A stretch of DNA of 64,000 bases. It comes from Lachnospiraceae bacterium (GTDB taxonomy: Bacteria > Bacillota > Clostridia > Lachnospirales > Lachnospiraceae). Within the stretch, counting starts at the first letter, position 1, and each line of letters begins with the position of its first letter. Location of the stretch: contig SVEB01000020.1 in NCBI GenBank assembly GCA_015057635.1, positions 34,286 to 98,285 on the forward strand, in the 5' to 3' direction. Under the pieces are notes generated by a model. It did not search any database, had not been told where the DNA came from, and was given only the letters and a program-made list of their open reading frames with translations. This document shows positions 37,501 to 44,489 of this stretch, piece by piece. A program made the position numbers and the translations under genes.

Positions 37501-37850
37501 ATTTATTAATCGATGCAGCACAGACAGAAGGCTATGTTTCAGATTCTGACTATGGCATCACCGTTGTTCTGGATACAAACTTAACACCAGAATTAATTGA
37601 AGAAGGCTTCGTACGTGAAGTGATCAGCAAGGTTCAGACAATGCGTAAGGACGCAGGATTTGAAGTTATGGATCATATCACCGTATATGCTTCTGGCAAT
37701 GCAAAATTAGAAGAGATCATCACAAAGAACGCAGAAGAAATTAAGTCTGTCGTACTTGCCGATGAAATCAAATTCAACTCCCTCTCCGGTTTCACCAAGT
37801 CCTGGAACCTAAACGGAGAAGACATCGATCTTGGCGTTGAAAAACGTTAG
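34581..37850 (+). CDS. ileS: isoleucyl-tRNA synthetase (eukaryote-like type)
   Basis: Charges tRNA-Ile. Protein of 1089 residues with the class I signatures PHIGHVLT near residue 53 and KMSKSKGN near 629. A zinc-binding CPRCGTPLASHE is near residue 185, and other Cys pairs lie at CECGK and CPDCGK near 505-550. Its length and the long C-terminal part place it with the IleS2-type (eukaryote-like) enzymes, which in other bacteria are naturally less sensitive to mupirocin. AGGAGAG precedes the start. Controlled by the isoleucine T-box; palindrome copy 4 begins ten bases after the stop. Confidence 0.96.
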   Translation: MYEKVSTNMNFVDREKDVLKFWNDNEIFKKSIDSRKEGETYTFYDGPPTANGKPHIGHVLTRVIKDMIPRYRTMKGYMVPRKAGWDTHGLPVELEVEKLLELNGKDQIEQYGLEPFIDKCKESVWKYKGMWEDFSGTVGFWADMEHPYVTYDNNFIESEWWALKKIFDKGLLYKGYKIVPYCPRCGTPLASHEVAQGYKDVKEKSAIAKFRVKGTENEYILAWTTTPWTLPSNVALCVNPEETYVKAEVKVNAKGDVIRAAKEGEEATEANTAVGTEYYILAEALLKVIEGDYKIVEKYTGKELEYKEYDPLFEYAMNNADGTRNPNASRDNLNGKKAFYVTCDDYVTLTDGTGVVHIAPAFGEDDANVGRKYDLPFVQLVDEKGQMKPEVTDFAGEFCKSSDEGVMRLLKANGNLFKVLKYEHSYPFCWRCDTPLLYYARESWFIKMTAVKEDLIRNNNTVNWIPETIGSGRFGNWLENVSDWGISRNRYWGTPLNVWTCECGKIHAIGSIEELKSMSDNCPDNIELHRPYIDAVTIKCPDCGKEMHRVPEVIDCWFDSGSMPFAQHHYPFENKDLFEAQFPADFISEAVDQTRGWFYSLLAISTLIFNKAPYKNVIVLGHVQDENGQKMSKSKGNAVDPFDALEQYGADAIRWYFYINSAPWLPNRFHGKAVVEGQRKFLGTLWNTYAFFVLYANIDNFDATKYTLDYDKLSVMDKWLLSKLNTVVKTVDENLANYKIPETARALQDFVDEMSNWYVRRGRERFWAKGMEQDKINAYMTLYTALVTIAKASAPMIPFMAEDIYRNLVCSIDKTAPESVHLCDFPTVNEAHIDKQLEKDMEAVLDIVVLGRACRNASNIKQRQPIANMYVKADLTYTDENGNKVEGMSDFYREIIEDELNVKNVSFTSDVRNFTSYTFKPQLKTLGRRFGAKLNALKEVLANLDGNASMDELNEKGTLTITLDGVSEVLEKDDLLIDAAQTEGYVSDSDYGITVVLDTNLTPELIEEGFVREVISKVQTMRKDAGFEVMDHITVYASGNAKLEEIITKNAEEIKSVVLADEIKFNSLSGFTKSWNLNGEDIDLGVEKR

Positions 37851-37859
37851 GATTTAGGG

Positions 37860-38065
37860 GAGGTCACAGAAAGGCCTGGCGGCAAGCCGGCGATTGATAT
37901 TCCAATGTTCGGACGCGAGAGCGGACAGTGACAGTGAAAAATCCTTGACTATCAGACAGTAAAACGCTGTCTGCTATTAAAGGATTTTTTACTGCCACTG
38001 TTCGTCTCGAGCCGGACATTCGGAATATCAATCGCCGGCTTGCCGCCAGGCCTTTCTGTGACCTC
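37860..38065 (+). repeat. long nested palindrome, copy 4 (CGAGA type)
   Basis: Outer arms of 44 bases (37860-37903 and the right end to 38065) are perfectly complementary and include GGCCTGGCGGCAAGCCGGCG. The core has GGACGCGAGAGCGGACAGTG on the left and CGTCTCGAGCCGGACATT on the right. The inner arm with AAAAATCCTT is shared with copy 3. The apex is CAGACAG-TAAAACG-CTGTCTG. It starts directly after ileS. Confidence 0.94.
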
Positions 38066-38097
38066 ACAATACGCTTCAAAACCCGAAGCGTATTGTG
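38065..38097 (+). repeat. secondary hairpin adjoining palindrome copy 4
   Basis: A perfect 13-bp stem, CACAATACGCTTC and its complement around AAAACCC, begins at the last base of the long palindrome. Confidence 0.65.
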
Positions 38098-38248
38098 CTC
38101 CGCGAGCCACCGGCCATGGATGGCGGTGGCTATCGCAAAAAAGGATGAATGTGGATAAGAGGGATGATGTCGGGGCGCAGGAGTGAAGCGGGAGAGTGAA
38201 GAGAAAGGATGAGAAGGTAAGTAAGTGGGGAATAGAAGAGCAAGAAAA
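38098..38248. other. intergenic stretch, purine-rich
   Basis: G/A-rich on the + strand, similar in style to the regions after copies 2 and 3, including a short AAGGTAAGTAAGTG run. No gene seen. Confidence 0.5.
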
Positions 38249-38278
38249 AGTAGCACCTAAAAGGCGCTACTTTTTTGT
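38249..38278 (-). terminator. terminator of the dihydrofolate reductase gene
   Basis: AAGTAGCACC / GGCGCTACTT stem with an A-rich loop, flanked by A and T tracts. On the minus strand the stem overlaps the stop codon of the folA gene. Confidence 0.75.
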
Positions 38279-38737
38279 ATAGGTGACGTAGGAATAGGGG
38301 ATAGGGCCATTTGTGGTGGAGATGACTTCACGGGTGAAGAGGTCTTGTTGGAAGGATGGGAAGAAGGTGTCACCGTCTATGTCTGCATCGATTTCGGTAA
38401 TGTACATTTTGTCGACGAGCGGCAGCGCTTCTTGATATAATCGTGCGCCGCCTGATATGTAGACATCTTGATCGCCGGCCAGTTTGAGCGCGGCATCTAA
38501 GGTGGGAACGGTAAAACAAGTTTCACCGTTATCATAGTTTTTAGTGTTCGATACAACGATTGTTGTTCTGTTCGGAAGCGGCTTTCCGATTTCTTCATAA
38601 GAACGGCGGCCCATGATAACGACATGGCCGGTTGTCAGTTCTTTAAATCTTGCCTGCTCTCCTTTGATCTGCCAAGGGATTTTACCTTTGTTTCCAATGA
38701 CTTGTTTTTTAGCATAAGCGACGATTAAAGCAATCAT
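38267..38737 (-). CDS. folA: dihydrofolate reductase
   Basis: Reduces dihydrofolate with NADPH. The 156-residue length is typical. The start MIALIVAYAKKQVIGNKGKI followed by PWQIKGEQARFKELT holds the active-site and Met20-loop region; the acidic residue normally found in the helix here is replaced by Glu/Gln in KGEQARFK, as read by eye. GHVVIMGRRSYEEIG and YISGGARLYQEAL are the cofactor-binding blocks. AAGGAGAAC precedes the ATG. No thymidylate synthase gene is adjacent. It is a lone minus-strand gene. Confidence 0.93.
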   Translation of the reverse strand: MIALIVAYAKKQVIGNKGKIPWQIKGEQARFKELTTGHVVIMGRRSYEEIGKPLPNRTTIVVSNTKNYDNGETCFTVPTLDAALKLAGDQDVYISGGARLYQEALPLVDKMYITEIDADIDGDTFFPSFQQDLFTREVISTTNGPIPYSYVTYTKK

Positions 38738-39138
38738 AAAGTTCTCCTTTCATTCCTGTGTGCGGATTGGATACTAGAAGTTAATTAAAGGGAATAGGTA
38801 AATTCATATGGAGTATTCCAGCATTCTAAATAATCAAAAAACTGTTAGTTATTATTTTTATATTCTATCACAACAGATATGTTTTACTAGCATTTTATAG
38901 ATTTCTTTTATCCGTAATGGACTTTCATTTGTTAATTTAGCGTTCATCGTTCATGCTCTGTTATAAAAGGATACACCTTTAATATCTTTACGTTTCCCTT
39001 TAAATAGATTGAATTAATATCTTGATTTCATGATAGGCTCCCCATCCGATACTTCGTATCTAAGTTGCGGCATATCTTTAATATGCGTACCTTTCCATCA
39101 TTCTCCACAGTTTCTCTGCCCCATCTCAGTGTGTGCGG
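38738..39138. other. A/T-rich intergenic region, no gene seen
   Basis: About 400 bases between folA and the palindrome copy 5 complex. It is A/T-rich in the first half. No supported reading frame, RNA family or clear promoter pair was found; the folA promoter must lie in its left part. Confidence 0.5.
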
Positions 39139-39172
39139 ATTACAACGCGTTTCGAAGAAACGCGCTGTAATC
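39139..39172 (+). repeat. secondary hairpin preceding palindrome copy 5
   Basis: GATTACAACGCGTTTC and GAAACGCGCTGTAATC pair around GAA with one mismatch. It overlaps the first bases of the next palindrome. Confidence 0.6.
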
Positions 39173-39284
39173 TCGGACGTCATCCCGTCCCCGCGGGCGG
39201 CAATGTGGTTTTGGATGTTCGGACGCGAAACCGGACATCCAAAACCACATTGTCGCCCGCGGGGACGGGATGACGTCCGAGATT
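39169..39284 (+). repeat. long palindrome, copy 5 (internal deletion)
   Basis: The outer arm begins AATCTCGGACGTCATCCCGT and is 44 bases long, continuous with the core bases GGATGTTCGG / CCGGACATCC. In place of the inner stem and apex there is only an eight-base loop ACGCGAAA, which reads as a junction between the left core (GGACGCGA) and the right core (CCGGACAT). It is therefore a 116-bp derivative of the same family. Confidence 0.9.
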
Positions 39285-39350
39285 CCCCAAGGAATGTTTT
39301 CCGGGAAATCTGTGCATCCTAGTGGGGAAGAAGACAGGAGGTGTTAGGTT

Positions 39351-40727
39351 ATGAAAGGGAGCATCTGGACGGAAGGTGTAAGTCTTAAGAAATTTCCAAG
39401 GCTCATTGGAGAAGTGAAAGCGGATGTGGCGATCGTCGGTGCCGGGCTGGCTGGCATTCTGATTGGTTATAAGTTAATGAAAGAAGGAAAGAATGTCGTG
39501 ATCGTGGAAGGCGACCGTGTGATGAGCGGACAGAGTCAGAACACAACCGCAAAGATCACCGTTCAGCATGGCGTCATCTATGACCGTCTGATTGAAAAGG
39601 TGTCCAAGGCCGATGCAATGCAGTATGCGAAAGCCAATATGGAAGCGATTGAGGAGTATGAACGGATTATAAAGGAGGAAGGAATTGACTGTGACTTTGT
39701 AAGGTGTCCATCCTATCTGTATGCCAGGGTGCATGAAGGGGATGATGAGGAGGGGACAAAGGCGGATAAAGAGACACTCATAAAGGAAGCGGAGGCGGCA
39801 AAAATTCTTGGGATCCCGTCGGAGATGATGACATCCGTGAACCTTCCGATTCCGGTGACAGGAGCGTTGCGATTTGATAATCAGGCACAGTTTCATCCGC
39901 TTAAGTTTGTAAAGCCGCTTGTGGACCAGTTAACGATTTATGAACACAGCCTCGTGATCGAGCTTATGGAAGATAAGGTTGTAACGGAACACGGAAGTGT
40001 AGTGGCAAAGGATATCGTGGTGGCATGTCATTATCCCTTTATGATCAAAAAAGGATTTTACTTTTTAAGAATGCATCAGGAGCGGTCGTATGTGTTAGCA
40101 ATTAAAAATGCTGGGACTGTGGATGGTGTGTATTATGGTGTGGATAAAAATGATATTTCCGTGAGGTCCTGTGGAGAATATCTGATATTAGGCGGAGAAC
40201 GTCACCGGACCGGAGAGAATACGGAAGGCGGAGCGTATGAAAGACTTCTTATGACCGCAAAGAAATGGTACCCGAAGTGTGAGGAGGTAAGAAGATGGTC
40301 CGCTCAGGACTGTATGAGCTTAGACAGTATCCCCTATATCGGACGGCTTCTTGCCGGAGAGAATAATCTGTATGTGGCGACCGGATTCTGCAGATGGGGC
40401 ATGACGACTTCTATGGTGGCGGCAATGCTGATCCGCAATCAGATTATGAGTGATTTTAACCCGTATGAGGAGGTGTTCTCTCCACAGCGGTTCCATCTGA
40501 AGGCTTCCGCTAAGAATCTGGCGGAGGATGGCATGGAGTCGGTCGTAGGTCTTACAAAGGGGATTTTTGCTCCGAACAAATGCACGCATCTTGGATGTGA
40601 GCTTGTCTATAATCCAGATGAGGATGTGTATGAATGCCCTTGTCATGGGTCTAGATTTGACTGCCACGGCAAGGTACTTGACGGACCGGCAATTAAGCCG
40701 GCTTCTATTAATAAGGAAGAGCCGTAA
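39351..40727 (+). CDS. FAD-dependent oxidoreductase with C-terminal Rieske domain
   Basis: Protein of 458 residues. The N-terminus has the FAD-binding [20 protein letters not shown] with a DAO-type fold to about residue 370. The C-terminus is a Rieske [2Fe-2S] domain: CTHLGCELV near residue 410 and CPCHGSRFD near 430 supply the two Cys-His pairs. Such fusions occur in Firmicutes and are thought to be electron-transfer oxidases; the substrate is unknown. AGGAGG precedes the start. The YyaL-like gene follows after 21 bases, so the two form a probable operon. Confidence 0.9.
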   Translation: MKGSIWTEGVSLKKFPRLIGEVKADVAIVGAGLAGILIGYKLMKEGKNVVIVEGDRVMSGQSQNTTAKITVQHGVIYDRLIEKVSKADAMQYAKANMEAIEEYERIIKEEGIDCDFVRCPSYLYARVHEGDDEEGTKADKETLIKEAEAAKILGIPSEMMTSVNLPIPVTGALRFDNQAQFHPLKFVKPLVDQLTIYEHSLVIELMEDKVVTEHGSVVAKDIVVACHYPFMIKKGFYFLRMHQERSYVLAIKNAGTVDGVYYGVDKNDISVRSCGEYLILGGERHRTGENTEGGAYERLLMTAKKWYPKCEEVRRWSAQDCMSLDSIPYIGRLLAGENNLYVATGFCRWGMTTSMVAAMLIRNQIMSDFNPYEEVFSPQRFHLKASAKNLAEDGMESVVGLTKGIFAPNKCTHLGCELVYNPDEDVYECPCHGSRFDCHGKVLDGPAIKPASINKEEP

Positions 40728-40748
40728 CAGGAAAAAAGGAGGCATCCA

Positions 40749-42788
40749 ATGAAAAAACCGAATCATTTGATGAATGAAAAATCGCCGTATCTGCAGCAGC
40801 ATATTTACGATCCGATTGACTGGTATCCATGGGGAAGGGCTGCATTTGAGCGAGCTAAGAATGAGGATAAGCCGATATTTTTAAGCATAGGCTATTCCAG
40901 TTGCCACTGGTGCCATGTGATGAAGCAGGAGTCATTTGAAGACGATGAGGTGGCAAGGATTTTAAATGGTTCTTTCTTAGCCATTCAGGTAGACCGGGAG
41001 GAGCGTCCGGATATTGATGCGGTTTATATGAAAGTCTGCCAGATCTTAAACGGGCAGGGAGGATGGCCTCTTACAGTTATGATGACGGCGGACCAGAAGC
41101 CGTTTTTCGCAGATACGTATGTGCCGAAAGAAAGCAGGAACGAAAGAAAAGGTCTTTTAGAACTTCTAAAGGAAGTGGAGAAGGAATGGAAGATTAACAA
41201 AGAAAAAATCATAGCAACAAGTGAGAAGATCAGCTCGTTTGTAAAGAAAGAGGAACGGAAGGAAATCATCCCATTAGAACCGGAGTTTGGGTTTGTGCAG
41301 AAGGGATATCGTAGTCTTTGTGAGGCATTTGATGAGGAAAATGGCGGATTTTATAAGGCTCCGAAGTTTCCGGTTCCCGGCCAGCTTATGTTTTTAATGG
41401 AATATGCAAGAAGGACCGGAGACCAGGTAAGCATTCATATGGCAAAGAAGACGTTAACAAGCATGTATCGGGGGGGGATCTTCGATCATGTGGGCGGAGG
41501 ATTTTGCCGATATTCTACAGACTCGAAGTGGCAGATCCCTCATTTTGAAAAAATGCTTTATGACAATGCGCTTTTGATCTTGGCGTATGCGAGAGCGTAT
41601 GAGATGACGGGGGACTCCTTGTATGAATATGTGGCCGCAAAGACCATCTCCTATGTGGTATCAGAGCTTCTTTCGCCGGAAGGCGGATTTTATTGCGGGC
41701 AGGATGCGGACAGTGACGGGGAGGAAGGCAAGTTTTATCTGTTTACACCGACTGAAATCTGCATGGTATTAGGAAAGGGAGCAGGAGAAGAGTGGAATGC
41801 ATTTTATCATGTGACGGAGAAGGGAAACTTTCATTATTCGAATGTCTTAAATCTGACCGGGAACGAGGATTACCGGAAGGCGCCGCTCTTTGATGGACCC
41901 AGGGAGAAATTATGCAAATACCGCAAGGAGAGGCTGGAATTAGGCATAGATGACAAGATCTTAGTTTCCTGGAATGGACTTATGATTGCAGCATTGTCTT
42001 TGAGTGCGGCAGTATTTGAAAAGGATGCCTTTTACGGTTGGGCGAAGAAGGTACTTGCCTTTTTGGAAGACAATATGAGCATGGGAGACGGGGCGTTAAT
42101 GGCGCGTTATAAGGATGGACAGGTGGCACATCATGGTACCTTATGCGATTATGCCTATCTTTGCTTCGGTCTTCTTATGATGTATGAATACAGCCAGGAT
42201 GTTATGTGCCTTTCTAAAATGTCTGCTTATTTAAAATATATGATAGAGGAGTTCTTTGATTTTGAAAATGGAGGCTTTTATTTATATGGAAAGCACGCGG
42301 AACCGCTTTTGCTTCGGCCGAAAGAAATCTATGACGGTGCGCTTCCATCCGGAAATGCGATGGCAGCCTATGTGCTTGAGATGGCATCTGAGATAACCGG
42401 AAAAGAGATATTTGAGGTGGTTGCAAAAAAACAGCTCGCTTTTTTGAGCGGCATCATAAAAGAAAATCCGGCCGGACATGCCTTTGGCCTCCTAGCCTTA
42501 ATGCAGGAAATCTATCTGAAAAGACAGCTGGTCGTGGTTGTATCAAAACCTGCGAAGAGAGAGGAATATATGCCCGAATCAGCTCTTAGAAAACTTTTGC
42601 GGGAAGGGGTTATGGTGATTGTGAAAACAAGGGAGAATGAGGCGAAACTTGCAGGCGTGGCTCCATTTTCCATGCAGTATGAAATAAAGAAGGATGGAAT
42701 CCTATATTATTACTGTGAGAATCATAGCTGTATGGCGCCGGTATCGGATCTTCAGGACATTATCAGGCAGTTTGAAGAGGAGAGCTAG
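40749..42788 (+). CDS. YyaL-like thioredoxin/DUF255 glycosyl-hydrolase-fold protein
   Basis: Protein of 679 residues. The N-terminal 170 residues form the DUF255 thioredoxin-like domain with [20 protein letters not shown]; the CHWC site lies near residues 52-55. The remainder is an (alpha/alpha)6 toroid like that of N-acylglucosamine 2-epimerases and glycosidases ([48 protein letters not shown]). Homologues in Bacillus (YyaL) and animals (SPATA20) have no settled biochemical role. AAGGAGG precedes the ATG. Probably cytoplasmic. Confidence 0.93.
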   Translation: MKKPNHLMNEKSPYLQQHIYDPIDWYPWGRAAFERAKNEDKPIFLSIGYSSCHWCHVMKQESFEDDEVARILNGSFLAIQVDREERPDIDAVYMKVCQILNGQGGWPLTVMMTADQKPFFADTYVPKESRNERKGLLELLKEVEKEWKINKEKIIATSEKISSFVKKEERKEIIPLEPEFGFVQKGYRSLCEAFDEENGGFYKAPKFPVPGQLMFLMEYARRTGDQVSIHMAKKTLTSMYRGGIFDHVGGGFCRYSTDSKWQIPHFEKMLYDNALLILAYARAYEMTGDSLYEYVAAKTISYVVSELLSPEGGFYCGQDADSDGEEGKFYLFTPTEICMVLGKGAGEEWNAFYHVTEKGNFHYSNVLNLTGNEDYRKAPLFDGPREKLCKYRKERLELGIDDKILVSWNGLMIAALSLSAAVFEKDAFYGWAKKVLAFLEDNMSMGDGALMARYKDGQVAHHGTLCDYAYLCFGLLMMYEYSQDVMCLSKMSAYLKYMIEEFFDFENGGFYLYGKHAEPLLLRPKEIYDGALPSGNAMAAYVLEMASEITGKEIFEVVAKKQLAFLSGIIKENPAGHAFGLLALMQEIYLKRQLVVVVSKPAKREEYMPESALRKLLREGVMVIVKTRENEAKLAGVAPFSMQYEIKKDGILYYYCENHSCMAPVSDLQDIIRQFEEES

Positions 42789-42810
42789 GAAAATAACAAC
42801 GAAAAAATGC

Positions 42811-42856
42811 CTCATAACAGAAGTCGGATGTCCTAAAAGCATGTGAGGCTTTTACG
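42811..42856 (+). terminator. weak terminator-like stem after the YyaL-like gene
   Basis: GCCTCA and TGAGGC with a long 30-base loop, followed by TTTT. Weak; may only be partial. Confidence 0.35.
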
Positions 42857-42993
42857 AAAAGAGGCAGTTTGGGCATGAGAAAAGGAAAAAACCTTCATAG
42901 GAATGGAATAAGAAAGCATATAATGTAGTACTACACAGCTGCTTTTATAACCCACGCCCAAGCAAAAAAGATGATGTGGATATTCGTCATAAA

Positions 42994-43022
42994 TTGATAG
43001 AAATTGTAAGTTATGATATACT
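42994..43022 (+). promoter_or_regulatory. promoter of the alpha/beta hydrolase gene
   Basis: TTGATA and TATACT separated by 17 bases, about 115 bases before the start codon, in the 347-base gap after the YyaL-like gene. Confidence 0.6.
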
Positions 43023-43135
43023 ATGGAATAAGTACACAGGGGTTTTGCGTACCGGTATATCTAATTTTCTATATAGAATGTGATCATACAGCAAAGCCCG
43101 GGTGACCAAATACGAAAAAGGGCAGGAAACTTAGG

Positions 43136-44227
43136 ATGAATCGAATTGAACATGTGAGTACTTACTATACATCATTAGCATCCATGCAGAGAAAGTTTGA
43201 TAAGTATGCAAGGAAGAATGGTTTTGCAGCAGACAGCATAAATGAGTTTGAAGAATGGAAGCAGGAGACAAGAAAGAGATTAACAGATCTGTTTGGAATG
43301 GATAAGTTCGAAGCCTGCGACCTTTCGGCAGAGTATCAGGGCGATTGCATGATGGAAGATGGGATACGCAGGGAAAGCTATCTGTTAGAAGTGGAAGAGG
43401 GCGTCTTCATGCCATTTTACATTCTGTATCCGAACGATGGGAAACAGCGTTATGTAAAGGATGGAGAGAATGTAAAACCGGCATGTGCGCTTGCGCTGCA
43501 CGGACACTGCGGCGGTGGAAAGGAATCGATTGCAGGAAGAAGAGAGATTTTAGCGATTGCCGATGCCATTGATAAATTTCAGTATGATTACGGATTAAAA
43601 CTTGCCAGATCAGGCTATATTACAATATGTCCGGATGCAAGAGGATATGGAGGCAGGAGAGAGAAGGCACTTCAGAAGGATGAAGAGAGCGCGTATCTAA
43701 ACGGTGCCTGCTTCCAGCTGTCCCATATGGCCGAACCGTTAGGCATGACCGTAATGGGCATGCTGACCTTTGATTTGATGCGTTTGATTGATTATATAGA
43801 GCAGCGCGGCGATTTTGATATGAAGAAACTGCTTTGTGTCGGATTTTCCGGCGGAGGGATGCAGACACTGATGCTTGCGGCAATGGATGACCGTGTGAAG
43901 GAGTGCGTGATCAGTGGGTATATGTATGGGTATAAGGATTCCCTTCTTACCTTAAATGGAAACTGTAACTGCAATTATGTCCCACATTTATGGGAACATG
44001 TTGATATGGGGGACATCGGGGCTCTTATCGCGCCAAGAAAAGCGGTGATTCAGTCCTGCAGGGATGATCATTTAAATGGGCCGAGAGGGCTTGTGAATGC
44101 ATCAGAGCAGGTAGAAATCATGAGAAAGGCATATTCTCTTTTTGATAAGGAGGAAAACCTCATTCATGATATCCGGGAAGGAGGGCACTGTTTCCATCCC
44201 GAGGTTCTTGACATATTGATGGGATAG
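43136..44227 (+). CDS. alpha/beta hydrolase (dienelactone hydrolase / acetyl esterase type)
   Basis: Protein of 363 residues with a helical N-terminal cap and an alpha/beta hydrolase core. The nucleophile elbow is VGFSGGGMQ (Ser near residue 237), an Asp lies in CRDDHLNG near 308, and the His in EGGHCFHP near 350, giving a full triad. The HGHCGGGKES segment near residue 120 is the likely oxyanion loop. It resembles the family of large dienelactone hydrolase-like or acetyl-xylan-esterase-like proteins without a secretion signal. Substrate unknown. It is a single-gene unit. Confidence 0.85.
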   Translation: MNRIEHVSTYYTSLASMQRKFDKYARKNGFAADSINEFEEWKQETRKRLTDLFGMDKFEACDLSAEYQGDCMMEDGIRRESYLLEVEEGVFMPFYILYPNDGKQRYVKDGENVKPACALALHGHCGGGKESIAGRREILAIADAIDKFQYDYGLKLARSGYITICPDARGYGGRREKALQKDEESAYLNGACFQLSHMAEPLGMTVMGMLTFDLMRLIDYIEQRGDFDMKKLLCVGFSGGGMQTLMLAAMDDRVKECVISGYMYGYKDSLLTLNGNCNCNYVPHLWEHVDMGDIGALIAPRKAVIQSCRDDHLNGPRGLVNASEQVEIMRKAYSLFDKEENLIHDIREGGHCFHPEVLDILMG

Positions 44228-44264
44228 TCTGTAAATGTAGAAGTAAGTTTAGATGATTTTTCTC

Positions 44265-44293
44265 TTGTTGGTAAAATAAGGATGAGATATAAT
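44265..44293 (+). promoter_or_regulatory. promoter of glgP
   Basis: TTGTTG and TATAAT separated by 17 bases, roughly 190 bases before glgP. The leader contains a small GCCTTGT-AAAG-ACAAGGGC stem. Confidence 0.55.
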
Positions 44294-44489
44294 CTAGATA
44301 GATACGGAATCGATGCATGAAAAAGCATGGCAGGAAACATAAAAGATAGAAAGAGCCTTGTAAAGACAAGGGCCATATAGGAAGGGCAGCCGGCGATACA
44401 CTGTTTATAGATATAGCATACATAAAGGGAATACAAAAGAGAATTGTTCCCGCTGATCGGAAAGGGATCTTCTATAAGGAGGAGTAAGC

